From assembly GCF_002278075.1 (NCBI RefSeq), contig NZ_CP022990.1, positions 62,001 through 126,000 of the forward strand: DNA of 64,000 nt. The letters run 5' to 3'. Both the position numbers and the translations under genes were made by a program. The number at the start of each line of letters is the position of its first letter. Position 1 is the stretch's first letter. The notes beneath the pieces are model-generated. The model had not been told where the DNA came from. It saw only the letters and a program-made list of their open reading frames with translations, and did no database searches. The stretch comes from Paraburkholderia aromaticivorans. Its GTDB lineage: Bacteria; Pseudomonadota; Gammaproteobacteria; Burkholderiales; Burkholderiaceae. Of this stretch, positions 44,485-53,353 are shown in pieces.

Positions 44485-46044
44485 ATGGTCAACAAGCATC
44501 CGCTGCCAGGCAGTGAACGAACAGTGGAACAGGGTTCGAAAGTCGTGGGGCAATGCGATCCGGCGGAGCGGATCGAGGTGTTCGTCATGTTGCGCCGTCA
44601 GCAACAGGCGCAATTCGACGCGCTGATGAGCAAGATCGAAGCCGGCGACCCGAATGTCAAGCCGCTCTCGCGTGAGGCGCTCGCAAAAGACTACGGCGCC
44701 GCGCCGGAGGACATCGCCAAGGTCAAGGCTTTCGCAACCCAGCACGGTTTGACGGTGGTGCGCGAAGATCCGGCCGCGCGCTCGGTCGTGCTGGGCGGCA
44801 CGATTGCCCAGTTTCAGACCGCGTTCGCCGTCCACCTGGAACATTACGAGCATCATACGGCCGGCCAGTTCCGCGGCCGCACCGGCACGATCAGCGTGCC
44901 CGACGACCTGCGCGACGTGGTGCAAGCCGTGATGGGCCTCGACAATCGCCCGCAGGCGCGGCCGCACTTTCGCATCCGGCCGCCATTCCAGCCGGCCCGT
45001 GGCCCGCAGGTTTCCTTTACGCCGCCGCAGCTCGCCTCGCTCTATCATTTTCCGCAGGGCGACGGCGGTGGCCAGTGCGTCGGCATCATCGAGCTGGGCG
45101 GCGGCTATAACACCGCCGATCTGAAGTCTTATTTCGCGAGCCTCGGTGTTGCATCGCCCACGGTGAAGTCGGTCGGCGTCGATCAGGGCAGCAATCAGCC
45201 GAGCGGCGATCCGAACGGGCCGGACGGCGAGGTCACGCTCGATATCGAGATCGTCGGCGCCATCGTGCCCGGCGCGAAGATTGCGGTGTATTTCACGCAG
45301 AACAGCGACGCCGGCTTCATCGACGCGGTCAGTCGCGCGGTGCACGACGCGACCAACAAACCGTCGGTGATTTCGATCAGCTGGGGCGGCCCGGAGGCGA
45401 ACTGGACCAGCCAGTCGCTGCAGGCTTTCAACAGCGTGCTGCAGACAGCGGCGGCGCTTGGCGTCACAGTGTGCGCGGCGTCGGGCGACAGCGGTTCGAG
45501 CGACGGCGCGGGCGGTGGCGACCAGGTCGACTTCCCTGCGTCGAGTCCGTATGTGTTGGCCTGCGGTGGGACGAACCTCACCGCGTCGGGCACGTCGATC
45601 TCGCACGAGGTGGTGTGGAACGACGGCGCCCAGGGGGGCGCGAGCGGCGGCGGCGTGAGCCAGGCCTTTACCGCGCCGGTGTGGCAGAACGGCTTGTCCG
45701 CCACGTCGTCGAGCGGCGGCAAGAAGGCGCTTGGCGGGCGCGGCGTGCCGGACGTGGCCGGCGACGCTTCTCCTTTGACCGGCTACAGCGTATTGATCGA
45801 CGGCACGCAGACCGTGGTGGGCGGCACCAGCGCGGTCGCGCCGCTGTGGGCGGCGCTGATCGCGCGAATCAATGCGGCCAAGGGGCAGCCGGCCGGTTTC
45901 ATCAATCCCAGGCTGTACAAGACGCCGGGCGTGTGCAACGACATTACGCAAGGCAACAACGGCAGCTTCGTGGCGTCGGCGGGCTGGGATGCCTGCACGG
46001 GCCTCGGCAGTCCCAATGGCCAGAAGGTGGCCGCCGCACTATAG
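44485..46044 (+). CDS. Sedolisin (S53) family serine-carboxyl endopeptidase
   Basis: An acid-active proteinase of 519 residues, made as a proenzyme. Residues 1-160 match the activation domain (VFVMLRRQQQ, AFATQHGLTVV, FQTAFAVHLEHYE). The catalytic domain has the triad Glu249/Asp253 (GEVTLDIEI) and Ser449 (GGTSAVAP), plus the oxyanion Asp335 in AASGDSGSSD; the C-terminal calcium site is suggested by VCNDITQGNNG. There is no standard signal peptide, as in several kumamolisins, so the export route is unclear. It is followed by a carboxypeptidase gene that is also of an acid-active family. Confidence 0.92.
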   Translation: MVNKHPLPGSERTVEQGSKVVGQCDPAERIEVFVMLRRQQQAQFDALMSKIEAGDPNVKPLSREALAKDYGAAPEDIAKVKAFATQHGLTVVREDPAARSVVLGGTIAQFQTAFAVHLEHYEHHTAGQFRGRTGTISVPDDLRDVVQAVMGLDNRPQARPHFRIRPPFQPARGPQVSFTPPQLASLYHFPQGDGGGQCVGIIELGGGYNTADLKSYFASLGVASPTVKSVGVDQGSNQPSGDPNGPDGEVTLDIEIVGAIVPGAKIAVYFTQNSDAGFIDAVSRAVHDATNKPSVISISWGGPEANWTSQSLQAFNSVLQTAAALGVTVCAASGDSGSSDGAGGGDQVDFPASSPYVLACGGTNLTASGTSISHEVVWNDGAQGGASGGGVSQAFTAPVWQNGLSATSSSGGKKALGGRGVPDVAGDASPLTGYSVLIDGTQTVVGGTSAVAPLWAALIARINAAKGQPAGFINPRLYKTPGVCNDITQGNNGSFVASAGWDACTGLGSPNGQKVAAAL

Positions 46045-46116
46045 TCAGCAACACACGCCTCGCAGCAGATCCGCTCGGGGCCATGTGCAGGACGTGAACG
46101 AACCCATGGAGCGATC

Positions 46117-47769
46117 ATGACGAACACCGAGTCTGCTTCCGTTAGTCCGCAGTCGTCGAGCAACTCCCCTTCGGCTGCACCGGCGGCGGCCAGCACGCCG
46201 CACAAAGCCGGAGATCATCCGTTCTTCGATCCGGTCGCATACGGCAACGGGCCGGACGATTCCGTCACCGACATCACCGAGACGGCCGCGATCACGCATC
46301 ATTCCATCACCATCGGCGGCAGCAAGATCAACTACACGGCGACCGCGGGACACCTCGTGATCGTCGACCCGAGCAGTTCACAGCCGGAAGCCAGGATGTT
46401 CTACGTGGCGTTCACGCAGGACAACCAGAAGGAAGAAGCCCGTCCGGTGACCTTCTTCTACAACGGCGGGCCAGGGTCGTCGTCGGTGTTCGTGCTGCTG
46501 GGCTCGTTCGCGCCGCGCCGCATCAAGACCTCGATGCCGAGCTTCACGCCGCCCGCGCCGTATTCGATGGAAGACAACCCGGACAGCCTGCTCGACAAGA
46601 GCGACCTCGTCTTCATCAACCCGGTCGGCACCGGTTACTCGGCGGCCATCGCACCGAAGAAGAACCGCGACTTCTGGGGTGTCGACCAGGATGCCGACTC
46701 GATCAAGCAGTTCATCAAGCGCTTTCTGACGAAAAACAACCGCTGGAATTCGCCGAAGTACCTGTTCGGCGAATCGTACGGCACGGCGAGAAGTTGCGTG
46801 CTGGCGTACCGGTTGCACGAAGACGGCGTCGATCTGAACGGCATTACGCTGCAATCGTCGATTCTCGACTACACGCAATCCGGCAACCCGGTCGGAGTGC
46901 TGCCCACGGCGGCCGCGGACGCCTGGTATCACAAGAAGCTCGGCATCGCGCCGCGGCCGACCGATCTCGGCACGTTCGCCGAGGAAGTAGCGCAATTCGC
47001 GCGCACCGACTACCTGGCCGCGCTGCGTAAATTTCCAGCCACCGATTCGGCAACGGTCGAAAAGCTCAGCGAATACACCGGCATCGATAAGACCACCTTG
47101 ATCGCCTGGAGTCTGGATATCGCGTCGTACGACAGCCGGGGCAATTCGCTCTTCCTCACTACGCTGCTCAAGTCCAAGGGGCTCGCGCTCGGCGAGTACG
47201 ACGGCCGGGTGACGGCGATCGGCACGGGCATTGCCGGCAAGATCGATCCGAATTCCGGCGGCAACGACCCGACCATGACGGCGGTTACCGGCGTCTACAC
47301 GACGATGTGGAACGTGTATCTGAACGAGCAGTTGAAGTACACGTCGAATTCGTCGTTCACCGACCTGAACGATCAGGCTTTCCAGTACTGGGACTTCAGT
47401 CACATCGATCCGACCGGCGCGCAGAAGGGGGTGGACGCGAAGGGCAACATCATCCTCTACACCGCCGGCGACCTCGCCGCCGTGATGGCGCTCAATCCCG
47501 ATCTGAAGGTGCTGTCGGCCAATGGCTTCTTCGACTACGTGACGCCGTTTTATCAGACCGTGCTCGATCTGCAGCAAATGCCGCTGCTCAGCCAGCAGGT
47601 CCGGCAGAACCTGTCGGCGCGCTTTTATCCGTCGGGGCATATGGTCTATCTCGACGGTGGATCGCGCACCGCGCTGAAGGCCGACCTCGCGAAGATGTAC
47701 GAGGCGACGGTGGCCGATACGCAGGCGGTGAGCCGTATTCGCGCTCTGCAGGCGCGGGTGCAGAAGTAG
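46117..47769 (+). CDS. Serine carboxypeptidase-like (S10) protein
   Basis: An alpha/beta-hydrolase peptidase of 550 residues. Catalytic Ser220 lies in FGESYGTAR, Asp473 in ANGFFDYVTPF and His508 in YPSGHMVY. The S10 hallmark NGGPGSSS (oxyanion region, 117-123) is intact. The first 30 residues are Ser/Ala/Pro-rich without a hydrophobic signal core. S10 enzymes cleave C-terminal residues at acidic pH and fit with the sedolisin gene 72 bases upstream: endopeptidase and exopeptidase could act in sequence. Bacterial S10 proteins are less common than fungal or plant ones. Confidence 0.92.
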   Translation: MTNTESASVSPQSSSNSPSAAPAAASTPHKAGDHPFFDPVAYGNGPDDSVTDITETAAITHHSITIGGSKINYTATAGHLVIVDPSSSQPEARMFYVAFTQDNQKEEARPVTFFYNGGPGSSSVFVLLGSFAPRRIKTSMPSFTPPAPYSMEDNPDSLLDKSDLVFINPVGTGYSAAIAPKKNRDFWGVDQDADSIKQFIKRFLTKNNRWNSPKYLFGESYGTARSCVLAYRLHEDGVDLNGITLQSSILDYTQSGNPVGVLPTAAADAWYHKKLGIAPRPTDLGTFAEEVAQFARTDYLAALRKFPATDSATVEKLSEYTGIDKTTLIAWSLDIASYDSRGNSLFLTTLLKSKGLALGEYDGRVTAIGTGIAGKIDPNSGGNDPTMTAVTGVYTTMWNVYLNEQLKYTSNSSFTDLNDQAFQYWDFSHIDPTGAQKGVDAKGNIILYTAGDLAAVMALNPDLKVLSANGFFDYVTPFYQTVLDLQQMPLLSQQVRQNLSARFYPSGHMVYLDGGSRTALKADLAKMYEATVADTQAVSRIRALQARVQK

Positions 47770-48108
47770 CGGCGCATTGACGCGGGGCGTCTCAGACGCG
47801 TCGCGCGCGCAATGCCGGGTGTCGCGCGCGGCGAGTAGAGCGGGCCTTGTGAGGTAGGGCATGGGCAGCGCGCGCGAGTAGCGCCGCCGCGGCTTCCGGC
47901 GGACTGTGAAATCCGCCACATGCGGCTTGTGCGCGCAGCGCGCCTAGACAGGCTTTTTTACTTAAGCATATTGGATGTGTTTTAATTAGTCTGCGAATTG
48001 AACTATTGCGTGCCGCTCCCGGTGCGCCGACGAATGAACGCAGGCATCGCACACAGGCGTCGCACTCACCACTTCGGCGACCCCAGCGGCAGTACGTACG
48101 AAACGGCT
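47770..48108. other. Gap between S10 and secreted-protein genes
   Basis: A 339-base gap. The right part turns AT-rich (47955-48005, with TTTTTTACTTAAGC and GTTTTAATTAG) and probably contains the promoter of the next gene. The left part is GC-rich with no clear T-run terminator. Confidence 0.4.
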
Positions 48109-48687
48109 ATGCCGGCGCTTGCGCGCCAACGGCGCGCTGCACGCCCTCGGCGCGGCGCGCGCATGGCGCTCGCAGTGGGCCTCGCGGCGCTCTTCACGCT
48201 GTGCATGGGGGAAGCCCGCGCACAGGGCGCCGGCATGCTGGACGAACGCGTTACCCAGCGATCGGTGGGCGAGACGATTTGCCGACCCGGTTACGCCGAC
48301 GCGGTCGCTCCGCCGTTCGACGAACTGATGGCGCACAAAGACCGCTTGCTCGCCGCGCGCGGCATCGATGCGGACAATGGCGCCGCGTTTGCGCTCGACC
48401 GGCGCGTGCCCATCGTGCTCGGCGGCTCGCCGGACGCGCCTTCCAATCTCGATCTCCTGCCGTGGGCGGGGCAACAGGGCGAGCGCCGCAAGGCCCGTGC
48501 GGCGGTCATGCTCAAGCACTGCGTCTGCGAAGGCAAATTGAGCCTCGCCGAAGCGCAGGCCGCGATTCTCGGCAACTGGTCGGCGGTTTATTCGGGCTTC
48601 AGCCAGACGTCTTGCGACGTGAGCCGGCTCGATGTCGCCGCCGGCGGTGAAACGGGCCGCGGCGCCGGACACGATAACCCGCCGTGA
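48109..48687 (+). CDS. Secreted protein of HNH-nuclease-like family, degenerate motif
   Basis: A 192-residue protein. After an Arg-rich start, ALAVGLAALFTLCMGEARAQG is an export signal cleaved near residue 39. The mature part resembles secreted HNH-like proteins with the pattern RPGY...YELDHxxPLxLGG...NL...: here it reads ICRPGYAD, FALDRRVPIVLGGSPDAPSNL, and CEGKLSLAEAQAAILGNW. The His of the LDH motif is replaced (Asp97-Arg98), so nuclease activity is unlikely. An in-frame ATG at 48163 would drop the basic N-region. Family assignment is by eye. Confidence 0.6.
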   Translation: MPALARQRRAARPRRGARMALAVGLAALFTLCMGEARAQGAGMLDERVTQRSVGETICRPGYADAVAPPFDELMAHKDRLLAARGIDADNGAAFALDRRVPIVLGGSPDAPSNLDLLPWAGQQGERRKARAAVMLKHCVCEGKLSLAEAQAAILGNWSAVYSGFSQTSCDVSRLDVAAGGETGRGAGHDNPP

Positions 48688-48778
48688 AGGCGGTCCCTTC
48701 GCCTGCGTCACCATTTCGTTCATGCGCACGGCTTGCAGTTCGCAGGCCTGCCCCCATCTTTCTTTCTGGAGAATCATC

Positions 48779-49129
48779 ATGATCCGTTCGCGTCTTGCCG
48801 TCATGGCGCTTTCTTTTAGCTGCCTGTTCGGCAGCGCCGCCGCCTCCGCTGCGGAGCCGGTGCGCTGCGGGCGGGCCGACACGCTGCAGATTCGCGGCGA
48901 TGTGCCCGCGGCGATCAGCTTCGACGTGTACCGTCAGTTGCGGCCGTTGAGCGCGCAACGTATTGCGCTGTTCCAGTCGGCGGGCGAGGTGAAGCGCCTG
49001 CCTGACGGTCTCGCGGTATGCGAAGTTGCCGACGACGGCGTCGACGATCCGTCCGCGGTGCTGGTTCAGTTGCCGCAGGGCAAGAACGCGTGGTGGGTGA
49101 GCGCGGCCAATGTGCAAGCGGCGGACTGA
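48779..49129 (+). CDS. Secreted hypothetical protein
   Basis: A 116-residue protein with a signal peptide, MIRSRLAVMALSFSCLFG then SAAASAAEP, cleaved at about residue 24. The mature part has two Cys that may form a disulfide (VRCGRAD and AVCEVADD) and a compact mixed fold. The ATG at 48779 is preceded by CTGGAGAATCATC. It follows the HNH-like gene by 91 bases on the same strand. No family recognised. Confidence 0.65.
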   Translation: MIRSRLAVMALSFSCLFGSAAASAAEPVRCGRADTLQIRGDVPAAISFDVYRQLRPLSAQRIALFQSAGEVKRLPDGLAVCEVADDGVDDPSAVLVQLPQGKNAWWVSAANVQAAD

Positions 49130-49406
49130 TCGCGACGATCAGCCCGCCTTTTGCGCACGTCCCCCGCAGGATGCCGTGGCGATGCGTGGGTAGCGGCCGG
49201 GTTTAGCGCCCACGGCCCACGTTTGACGCGTTTGCCGGGTCTGTACCGGGAAATGAAGCGCTGTTTTGCTGTTTTTGACGCCGCTTATTCAGGTACAGTG
49301 CATTAACGGAGGTTTCAGGTCCGTTTTGACGTCGCTGTGTCACATCGCTTTTGCTGTGATTTGTGGCTATCCTGAACACAGGACGAAATTCGCAGGGGAG
49401 AATTAA

Positions 49407-49553
49407 ATGCTTGCCTTTTATCTGTCATTGGCCGCTTTGGGTGCCGCTGGCGCCGCGTTACTCCACCAAGTCGCTGCTGCACAGGCGAAACAGCGTGCCG
49501 CTTTGCGCCCCGTGCGCGTCCAGGGCACGGAGCGCAACGCGCGCCGAGGGTAG
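49407..49553 (+). CDS. Small membrane or exported peptide of 48 residues
   Basis: A short frame with an excellent ribosome-binding site (CAGGGGAGAATTAA before ATG). It starts MLAFYLSLAALGAAGAALLHQ, a single hydrophobic helix, and continues with a basic tail (QAKQRAALRPVRVQ...RNARRG). This looks like a one-pass small membrane protein with a cytoplasmic basic tail. The RRM-like gene begins five bases after its stop, so the two are cotranscribed. Confidence 0.6.
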   Translation: MLAFYLSLAALGAAGAALLHQVAAAQAKQRAALRPVRVQGTERNARRG

Positions 49554-49558
49554 GCCGC

Positions 49559-49825
49559 ATGAACCTGATCGTTCGCAACATCGCGGAGTCGTGCAGCGAG
49601 CAGGAAGTGCGGGAATTCCTCAAGCACGAACTCGGGCATTACGCGAAGAACATCGAGGTGGTCGACGCCGGCAAGCCGGGCGCGTACGCCACGGTCGAAC
49701 TGGACGCCGAAGTGCCGTATGTGGGCGAAGTCATCGCGCGTCAGATACAAGGCAAGCAGTTAGGCGGGCTGGCGCTGGAGGCCAGCGCCGATCTGTTCAC
49801 CGACGAACCGCCCGCAGCCGGGTGA
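49559..49825 (+). CDS. Small RRM-like protein
   Basis: An 88-residue protein whose order of secondary structure fits an RNA-recognition motif. The first strand is MNLIVRNIAES (RNP2-like), helix 1 SEQEVREFLKHEL, then KNIEVVDAG and GAYATVELD (RNP1-like position), helix 2 VGEVIARQIQG and a last strand. The aromatic residues typical of RNP1 are only partly kept. It starts five bases after the small membrane peptide gene. Such single-RRM proteins are seen in proteobacteria, but RNA binding here is inferred. Confidence 0.6.
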   Translation: MNLIVRNIAESCSEQEVREFLKHELGHYAKNIEVVDAGKPGAYATVELDAEVPYVGEVIARQIQGKQLGGLALEASADLFTDEPPAAG

Positions 49826-49959
49826 CCTGGCGCGTCCGGACACGCACACGATCGTGCAAGCCTGAGTGTGGCGAGCGAAACAGGCGCGCTTCGGCTCGCG
49901 CATGGCCGATACACCCACTTCGCTGCATTCGGCGTAACACCTGCACACCCATCACTTTC

Positions 49960-50820
49960 TCAATCTTCGCTGGCCTCCCCCGGCCAATCGAACGGCGTGT
50001 AGGGCAGCGCCCGCTTGTGACGGGTGGCGTCGTAATAGCGCAAGACGGTGGCGCGCGCCGTATCGCTGACCGGTTTGCCTTCCAGAAAATCGTCGATAGC
50101 GTCATACGGGATGCCGTACGCGTCTTCATCGGGCCGTTGCGGACGCAACATTTCGAGGTCGGCCGTCGGCACCTTGTGCGCCAACGCTTCCGGTGCGCCT
50201 AGCGCCTTGGCCACCGCGCGCACTCGACGCTTGTTGAGCCCCGCGAGCGGCAGCACATCGGCGCCGCCATCGCCGAACTTCGTAAAAAAGCCCATCACCG
50301 ACTCGGCTGCGTGATCCGTGCCGATCACCACGCCGGCTCGCGCACCGGCCACCGCGTATTGCGCGATCATGCGCTGGCGCGCCTTGGTGTTGCCGTGCAC
50401 GAAATCCCGTTGCGATTCGTCTTTGAACCGCACGCCGCTGTGATCCAGCGCAGCGAGCATGGCATCGGCCGCGGGTTTGATATCGATGGCGAGATTCCGG
50501 TCCGCGCGAATGAAGCGCAATGCTTGTTGCGCATCGGCTTCGTCTTTCTGTTCGCCGTAAGGCAGACGTATTGCGACGAAGTGCGCGTCGTAATGTTCGG
50601 CGCGCAACCGTTCGACCGCGAGTTGCGCGAGCCGGCCGGCGGTCGTCGAATCCACGCCGCCACTAATCCCGAGCACGTATGTTTTCAGGCCGCTGCTGCG
50701 CAGATAACCCGCGAGAAAAGCCACCCGGCGCTCGATTTCATATTGGGCGTCGAACTCGGCGCCGATATGCATTTCTTTCGAAATATCGCGCTGCCGTGCG
50801 ACTGGATCGTATTGCGTCAT
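49960..50820 (-). CDS. nadE: Ammonia-dependent NAD+ synthetase
   Basis: Converts nicotinic acid adenine dinucleotide to NAD+ with ATP and ammonia. The 286 residues match the short NadE form with no glutaminase domain. The ATP-pyrophosphatase P-loop is SGGVDST (53-59); other family blocks are RLPYGEQKDEADAQ, GNTKARQRMIAQYAVA, GTDHAAESVMGFFTKFGDGGAD and LRPQRPDEDAYGIPYDAID. The ATG at 50820 starts the known N-terminus; the frame upstream is not used. It is divergent from the L,D-transpeptidase-like gene. Confidence 0.95.
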   Translation of the reverse strand: MTQYDPVARQRDISKEMHIGAEFDAQYEIERRVAFLAGYLRSSGLKTYVLGISGGVDSTTAGRLAQLAVERLRAEHYDAHFVAIRLPYGEQKDEADAQQALRFIRADRNLAIDIKPAADAMLAALDHSGVRFKDESQRDFVHGNTKARQRMIAQYAVAGARAGVVIGTDHAAESVMGFFTKFGDGGADVLPLAGLNKRRVRAVAKALGAPEALAHKVPTADLEMLRPQRPDEDAYGIPYDAIDDFLEGKPVSDTARATVLRYYDATRHKRALPYTPFDWPGEASED

Positions 50821-51165
50821 GATTCTCTTTGCTCCTCGCGTCCGCGTATGGGTCGAACGATCAACGTTGCGCGCGCAACAACCGTCAAGACGAAGCAGCG
50901 CGCCGGTATGACGGGCAGCTTTCGGTTCATCCGCTGCGACGCATTTGCTTTCTGGCGGTTTGCCGCCGCTGACCGGCTTCGATTCACCTTCCCGCTGCAT
51001 TCAATCTGCCGCGTCGAACAGCAAATGTGTCCGACTATTACGGCTATTCATCTGAATCGTCGAATCATTATCGACAGATCGCTATGTGCTTAGTAACATC
51101 CTCGTCCGAGAGCGCCACATAAGCTGGCGGGCAGTCAATAATAATCAGGTTTGCTCCATTACGCG
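50821..51165. other. Divergent gap between nadE and L,D-transpeptidase-like gene
   Basis: A 345-base gap. It is AT-richer at 51030-51150 (TCTGAATCGTCGAATCATTATCGACAG region, not a clean palindrome) and likely holds the promoter of the right-hand gene. No gene or RNA recognised. Confidence 0.4.
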
Positions 51166-52239
51166 ATGAACCACTCCGATCGGCCTGGCCAGCCTGTACT
51201 GGACCGTCTGACCTTCGCGTCGGTAGCTCGTGCGCGCGATGTGCTGTTTCATTCGTGTCAACTTTCTTCCGCGCGGAGCAATGCGCGGCGCTTGCCTTCT
51301 TTCCGCCGTCTGACGCATATGCTGGGCACCGCCTTCTGCGCGCTGTCCTGCGGCGCGGCGATCGCCGCTTCGGCGGCCGCTGCGGGATCGGCGCCGAGAG
51401 TGCCGACTCGTCCGCCGGCGCCCGTCAATATGTCCGCTATCGCCGCGCCCGATGCTGCCGGCGTGGTCGATCCGCGTCGCGCGTTCATGCTGCGGGACGT
51501 GTTCGCGCAAAGCGTCACACGCAAGCTGAAGGTGCCGCAGGCGGATCAGCAGGCCTATGCGCAGCGGCTGCAAGCCGCGCTGCGCGAGAACACGCTGGGC
51601 AATCTATCGGGCGAGTATGTCGTGCTGGTCGATCGCAACGCCAATGTGCAGGCCGTCTTCATCTATTTTCGCGCCACGCCGGCGGACGTCTGGCAGATGA
51701 TCGGCGCGTCGCCGGTTTCGACGGGGCAGCCGGGCGAGTATGACCACTTCATCACGCCGCTCGGCGTGTTCGAACACACGCCCGCCAACATGGATTTCCG
51801 CTCGGAAGGCACGCAAAACGAGAACCATATTCGTGGTTACGGCAAACGTGACATGCGGATCTTCGACCTCGGCTGGGCACAGGGCGAGCGCGGCTGGGGC
51901 AAAGGCGGCATGTCGCAGATGCGCTTCCAGATGCACGCCACCGACCCCGACCGGCTCGAATCGCTGCTCGGCATTCGTCATTCGAAGGGCTGCGTGCGGA
52001 TTCCCGCCTCGCTCAATACGTTTCTCGATCACTACGGCATTCTCGATGCCGAGTACGCGGCGCTCGTCGAGTCGGGCAGATCGCTGTGGGTGCTGAAAAG
52101 CGATCGCCACTTGACGCCGTGGGCGGGGCGTTACCTCGTCGTGGTGGATTCGGCGAGCAAGAGCCGCCCGGCATGGGCGCCCGCGCCCGGCGGGCAGACG
52201 CGAGCTAAGGTGCCGGCCGGCGCGGATACGGCGGATTGA
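51166..52239 (+). CDS. L,D-transpeptidase-like (YkuD-type) periplasmic protein
   Basis: A 357-residue protein. From the ATG at 51166 there is a long Arg-rich N-region before the signal core LGTAFCALSCGAAIAASAAAAG; an in-frame ATG at 51319 would give a conventional short signal, and neither has a good ribosome-binding site. The catalytic block MHATDPDRLESLLG with RHSKGCVRIPASLN has the active Cys276 and His residues of the HxxxSHGCVRM pattern, with SKG for SHG. FITPLGVFEH is the usual strand. Likely acts on peptidoglycan cross-links; the unusual motif leaves the activity to be shown. Confidence 0.75.
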   Translation: MNHSDRPGQPVLDRLTFASVARARDVLFHSCQLSSARSNARRLPSFRRLTHMLGTAFCALSCGAAIAASAAAAGSAPRVPTRPPAPVNMSAIAAPDAAGVVDPRRAFMLRDVFAQSVTRKLKVPQADQQAYAQRLQAALRENTLGNLSGEYVVLVDRNANVQAVFIYFRATPADVWQMIGASPVSTGQPGEYDHFITPLGVFEHTPANMDFRSEGTQNENHIRGYGKRDMRIFDLGWAQGERGWGKGGMSQMRFQMHATDPDRLESLLGIRHSKGCVRIPASLNTFLDHYGILDAEYAALVESGRSLWVLKSDRHLTPWAGRYLVVVDSASKSRPAWAPAPGGQTRAKVPAGADTAD

Positions 52240-52255
52240 TTCGGGGGGGCGCGCC

Positions 52256-52423
52256 GCTCAGCGCGACGCCCACGAGCGCGACGGCGAACCCGGCGATCCG
52301 CGCCGGCAGCAACGCCTCGCCGAAGCCCGCTTCCGCTCAGCGTGAGCGCGTCAGCACGACACCCACGAGCGCGACGGCGAACCCGGCGATCTGCACCGGC
52401 AGCAGTGTCTCGCCGAAGCCCGC
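52256..52423. repeat. 93-base-offset direct repeat at the eamA 3' end
   Basis: Segments 52256-52330 and 52349-52423 are near copies (offset 93 bases). The right copy codes the last residues of the EamA transporter; the left copy lies past its stop and would code AGFGEALLPARIAGFAVALV, against AGFGETLLPVQIAGFAVALV in the gene. It is a remnant tail of a paralogue. Confidence 0.85.
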
Positions 52424-53212
52424 ATAACCTTCGAACGCGGCAAGCGGCGGGGCGAGAAACATCAGCGCGGTGGCGCGCGCCGCGTCGCCGCGCCGGACCA
52501 TCCACACGAGCAACGTGACGCTGATGCCGGAGAGCATCACGATGCCCCATGCGAGCGACGCCCACAGCGCCGGCGACGCGATCCAGCGATGCTCGCCGAG
52601 CGCCACCACGAGCACGCCCGCGACGAGCGCCGCGCCGAAGTTCTGCACCGCGCTCGCGCTGCGAATGTCGGCCCTCGCAAGCGAAGTCTTCTGAAACAGC
52701 GTTCCCGCCGTAATCGCGCCGATCGCGGCGATCGAGATCGACACGACCAGCCATGCCGGCGCGCTGCCGCGCGGTGTCGAGGCCGCGGCCGCCCCCAGCT
52801 TCGGTTCAAGCACCAGCACGACGCCGGCGAGGCCGAGCGCCATGCCGGTCCAGCCACGCCGCGACAGCCGCTCGCCGAACAGCGGCGCCGCGACGGCGGC
52901 CGTCGCAAGCGGTTGGAGCGCGCCGAGCAAGGCCATCACGCCGGCGCTCAAGCCTTGCGCAACGGCCCAGTAACCGGCGCCGAGATACACCCCTTGCAGC
53001 AATGCGCCCGCCACCAGATGTTTGCCGAAGTCGCGGCCGCCCGGCCATGCGGCGCGTGCCGCCAGCGCGGCCAGCGCGAAGACCAGCGCCGTGCCGCCGA
53101 AGCGCGCGAGCAGGAAAAGATTGGGATCGGCGTACGGCGTGATCGCGCGGGCGACCACGAACCCGGTCGACCACAACACGACGAAGACGGCGGCGATCAA
53201 GGAAGCGAGCAT
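52337..53212 (-). CDS. EamA/DMT-family transporter
   Basis: Inner-membrane drug/metabolite transporter of 291 residues with about ten membrane segments in two EamA repeats. Typical blocks are VLWSTGFVVARAITPYADP, LGALQPLATAAVAAPLFGE and FLAPPLAAFEGYAGFGE. The ATG at 53212 begins the first segment; the upstream frame opens only at a TTG (53281). The 3' end is partly duplicated just after the stop. Substrate unknown. Confidence 0.85.
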   Translation of the reverse strand: MLASLIAAVFVVLWSTGFVVARAITPYADPNLFLLARFGGTALVFALAALAARAAWPGGRDFGKHLVAGALLQGVYLGAGYWAVAQGLSAGVMALLGALQPLATAAVAAPLFGERLSRRGWTGMALGLAGVVLVLEPKLGAAAASTPRGSAPAWLVVSISIAAIGAITAGTLFQKTSLARADIRSASAVQNFGAALVAGVLVVALGEHRWIASPALWASLAWGIVMLSGISVTLLVWMVRRGDAARATALMFLAPPLAAFEGYAGFGETLLPVQIAGFAVALVGVVLTRSR

Positions 53213-53353
53213 TGGATAGTGTGATGCGAAAAGCCGCCATCTTCTCGGGCCAGACGACGCGTGTCTTGTTCGAAGCTGCAATCGGTGAAACGAGGCAAGG
53301 CAGGGTAGCCACGCCCGTCCGCGCAGCGCCGCCTGAACGGCGCAGCGCCGCCA

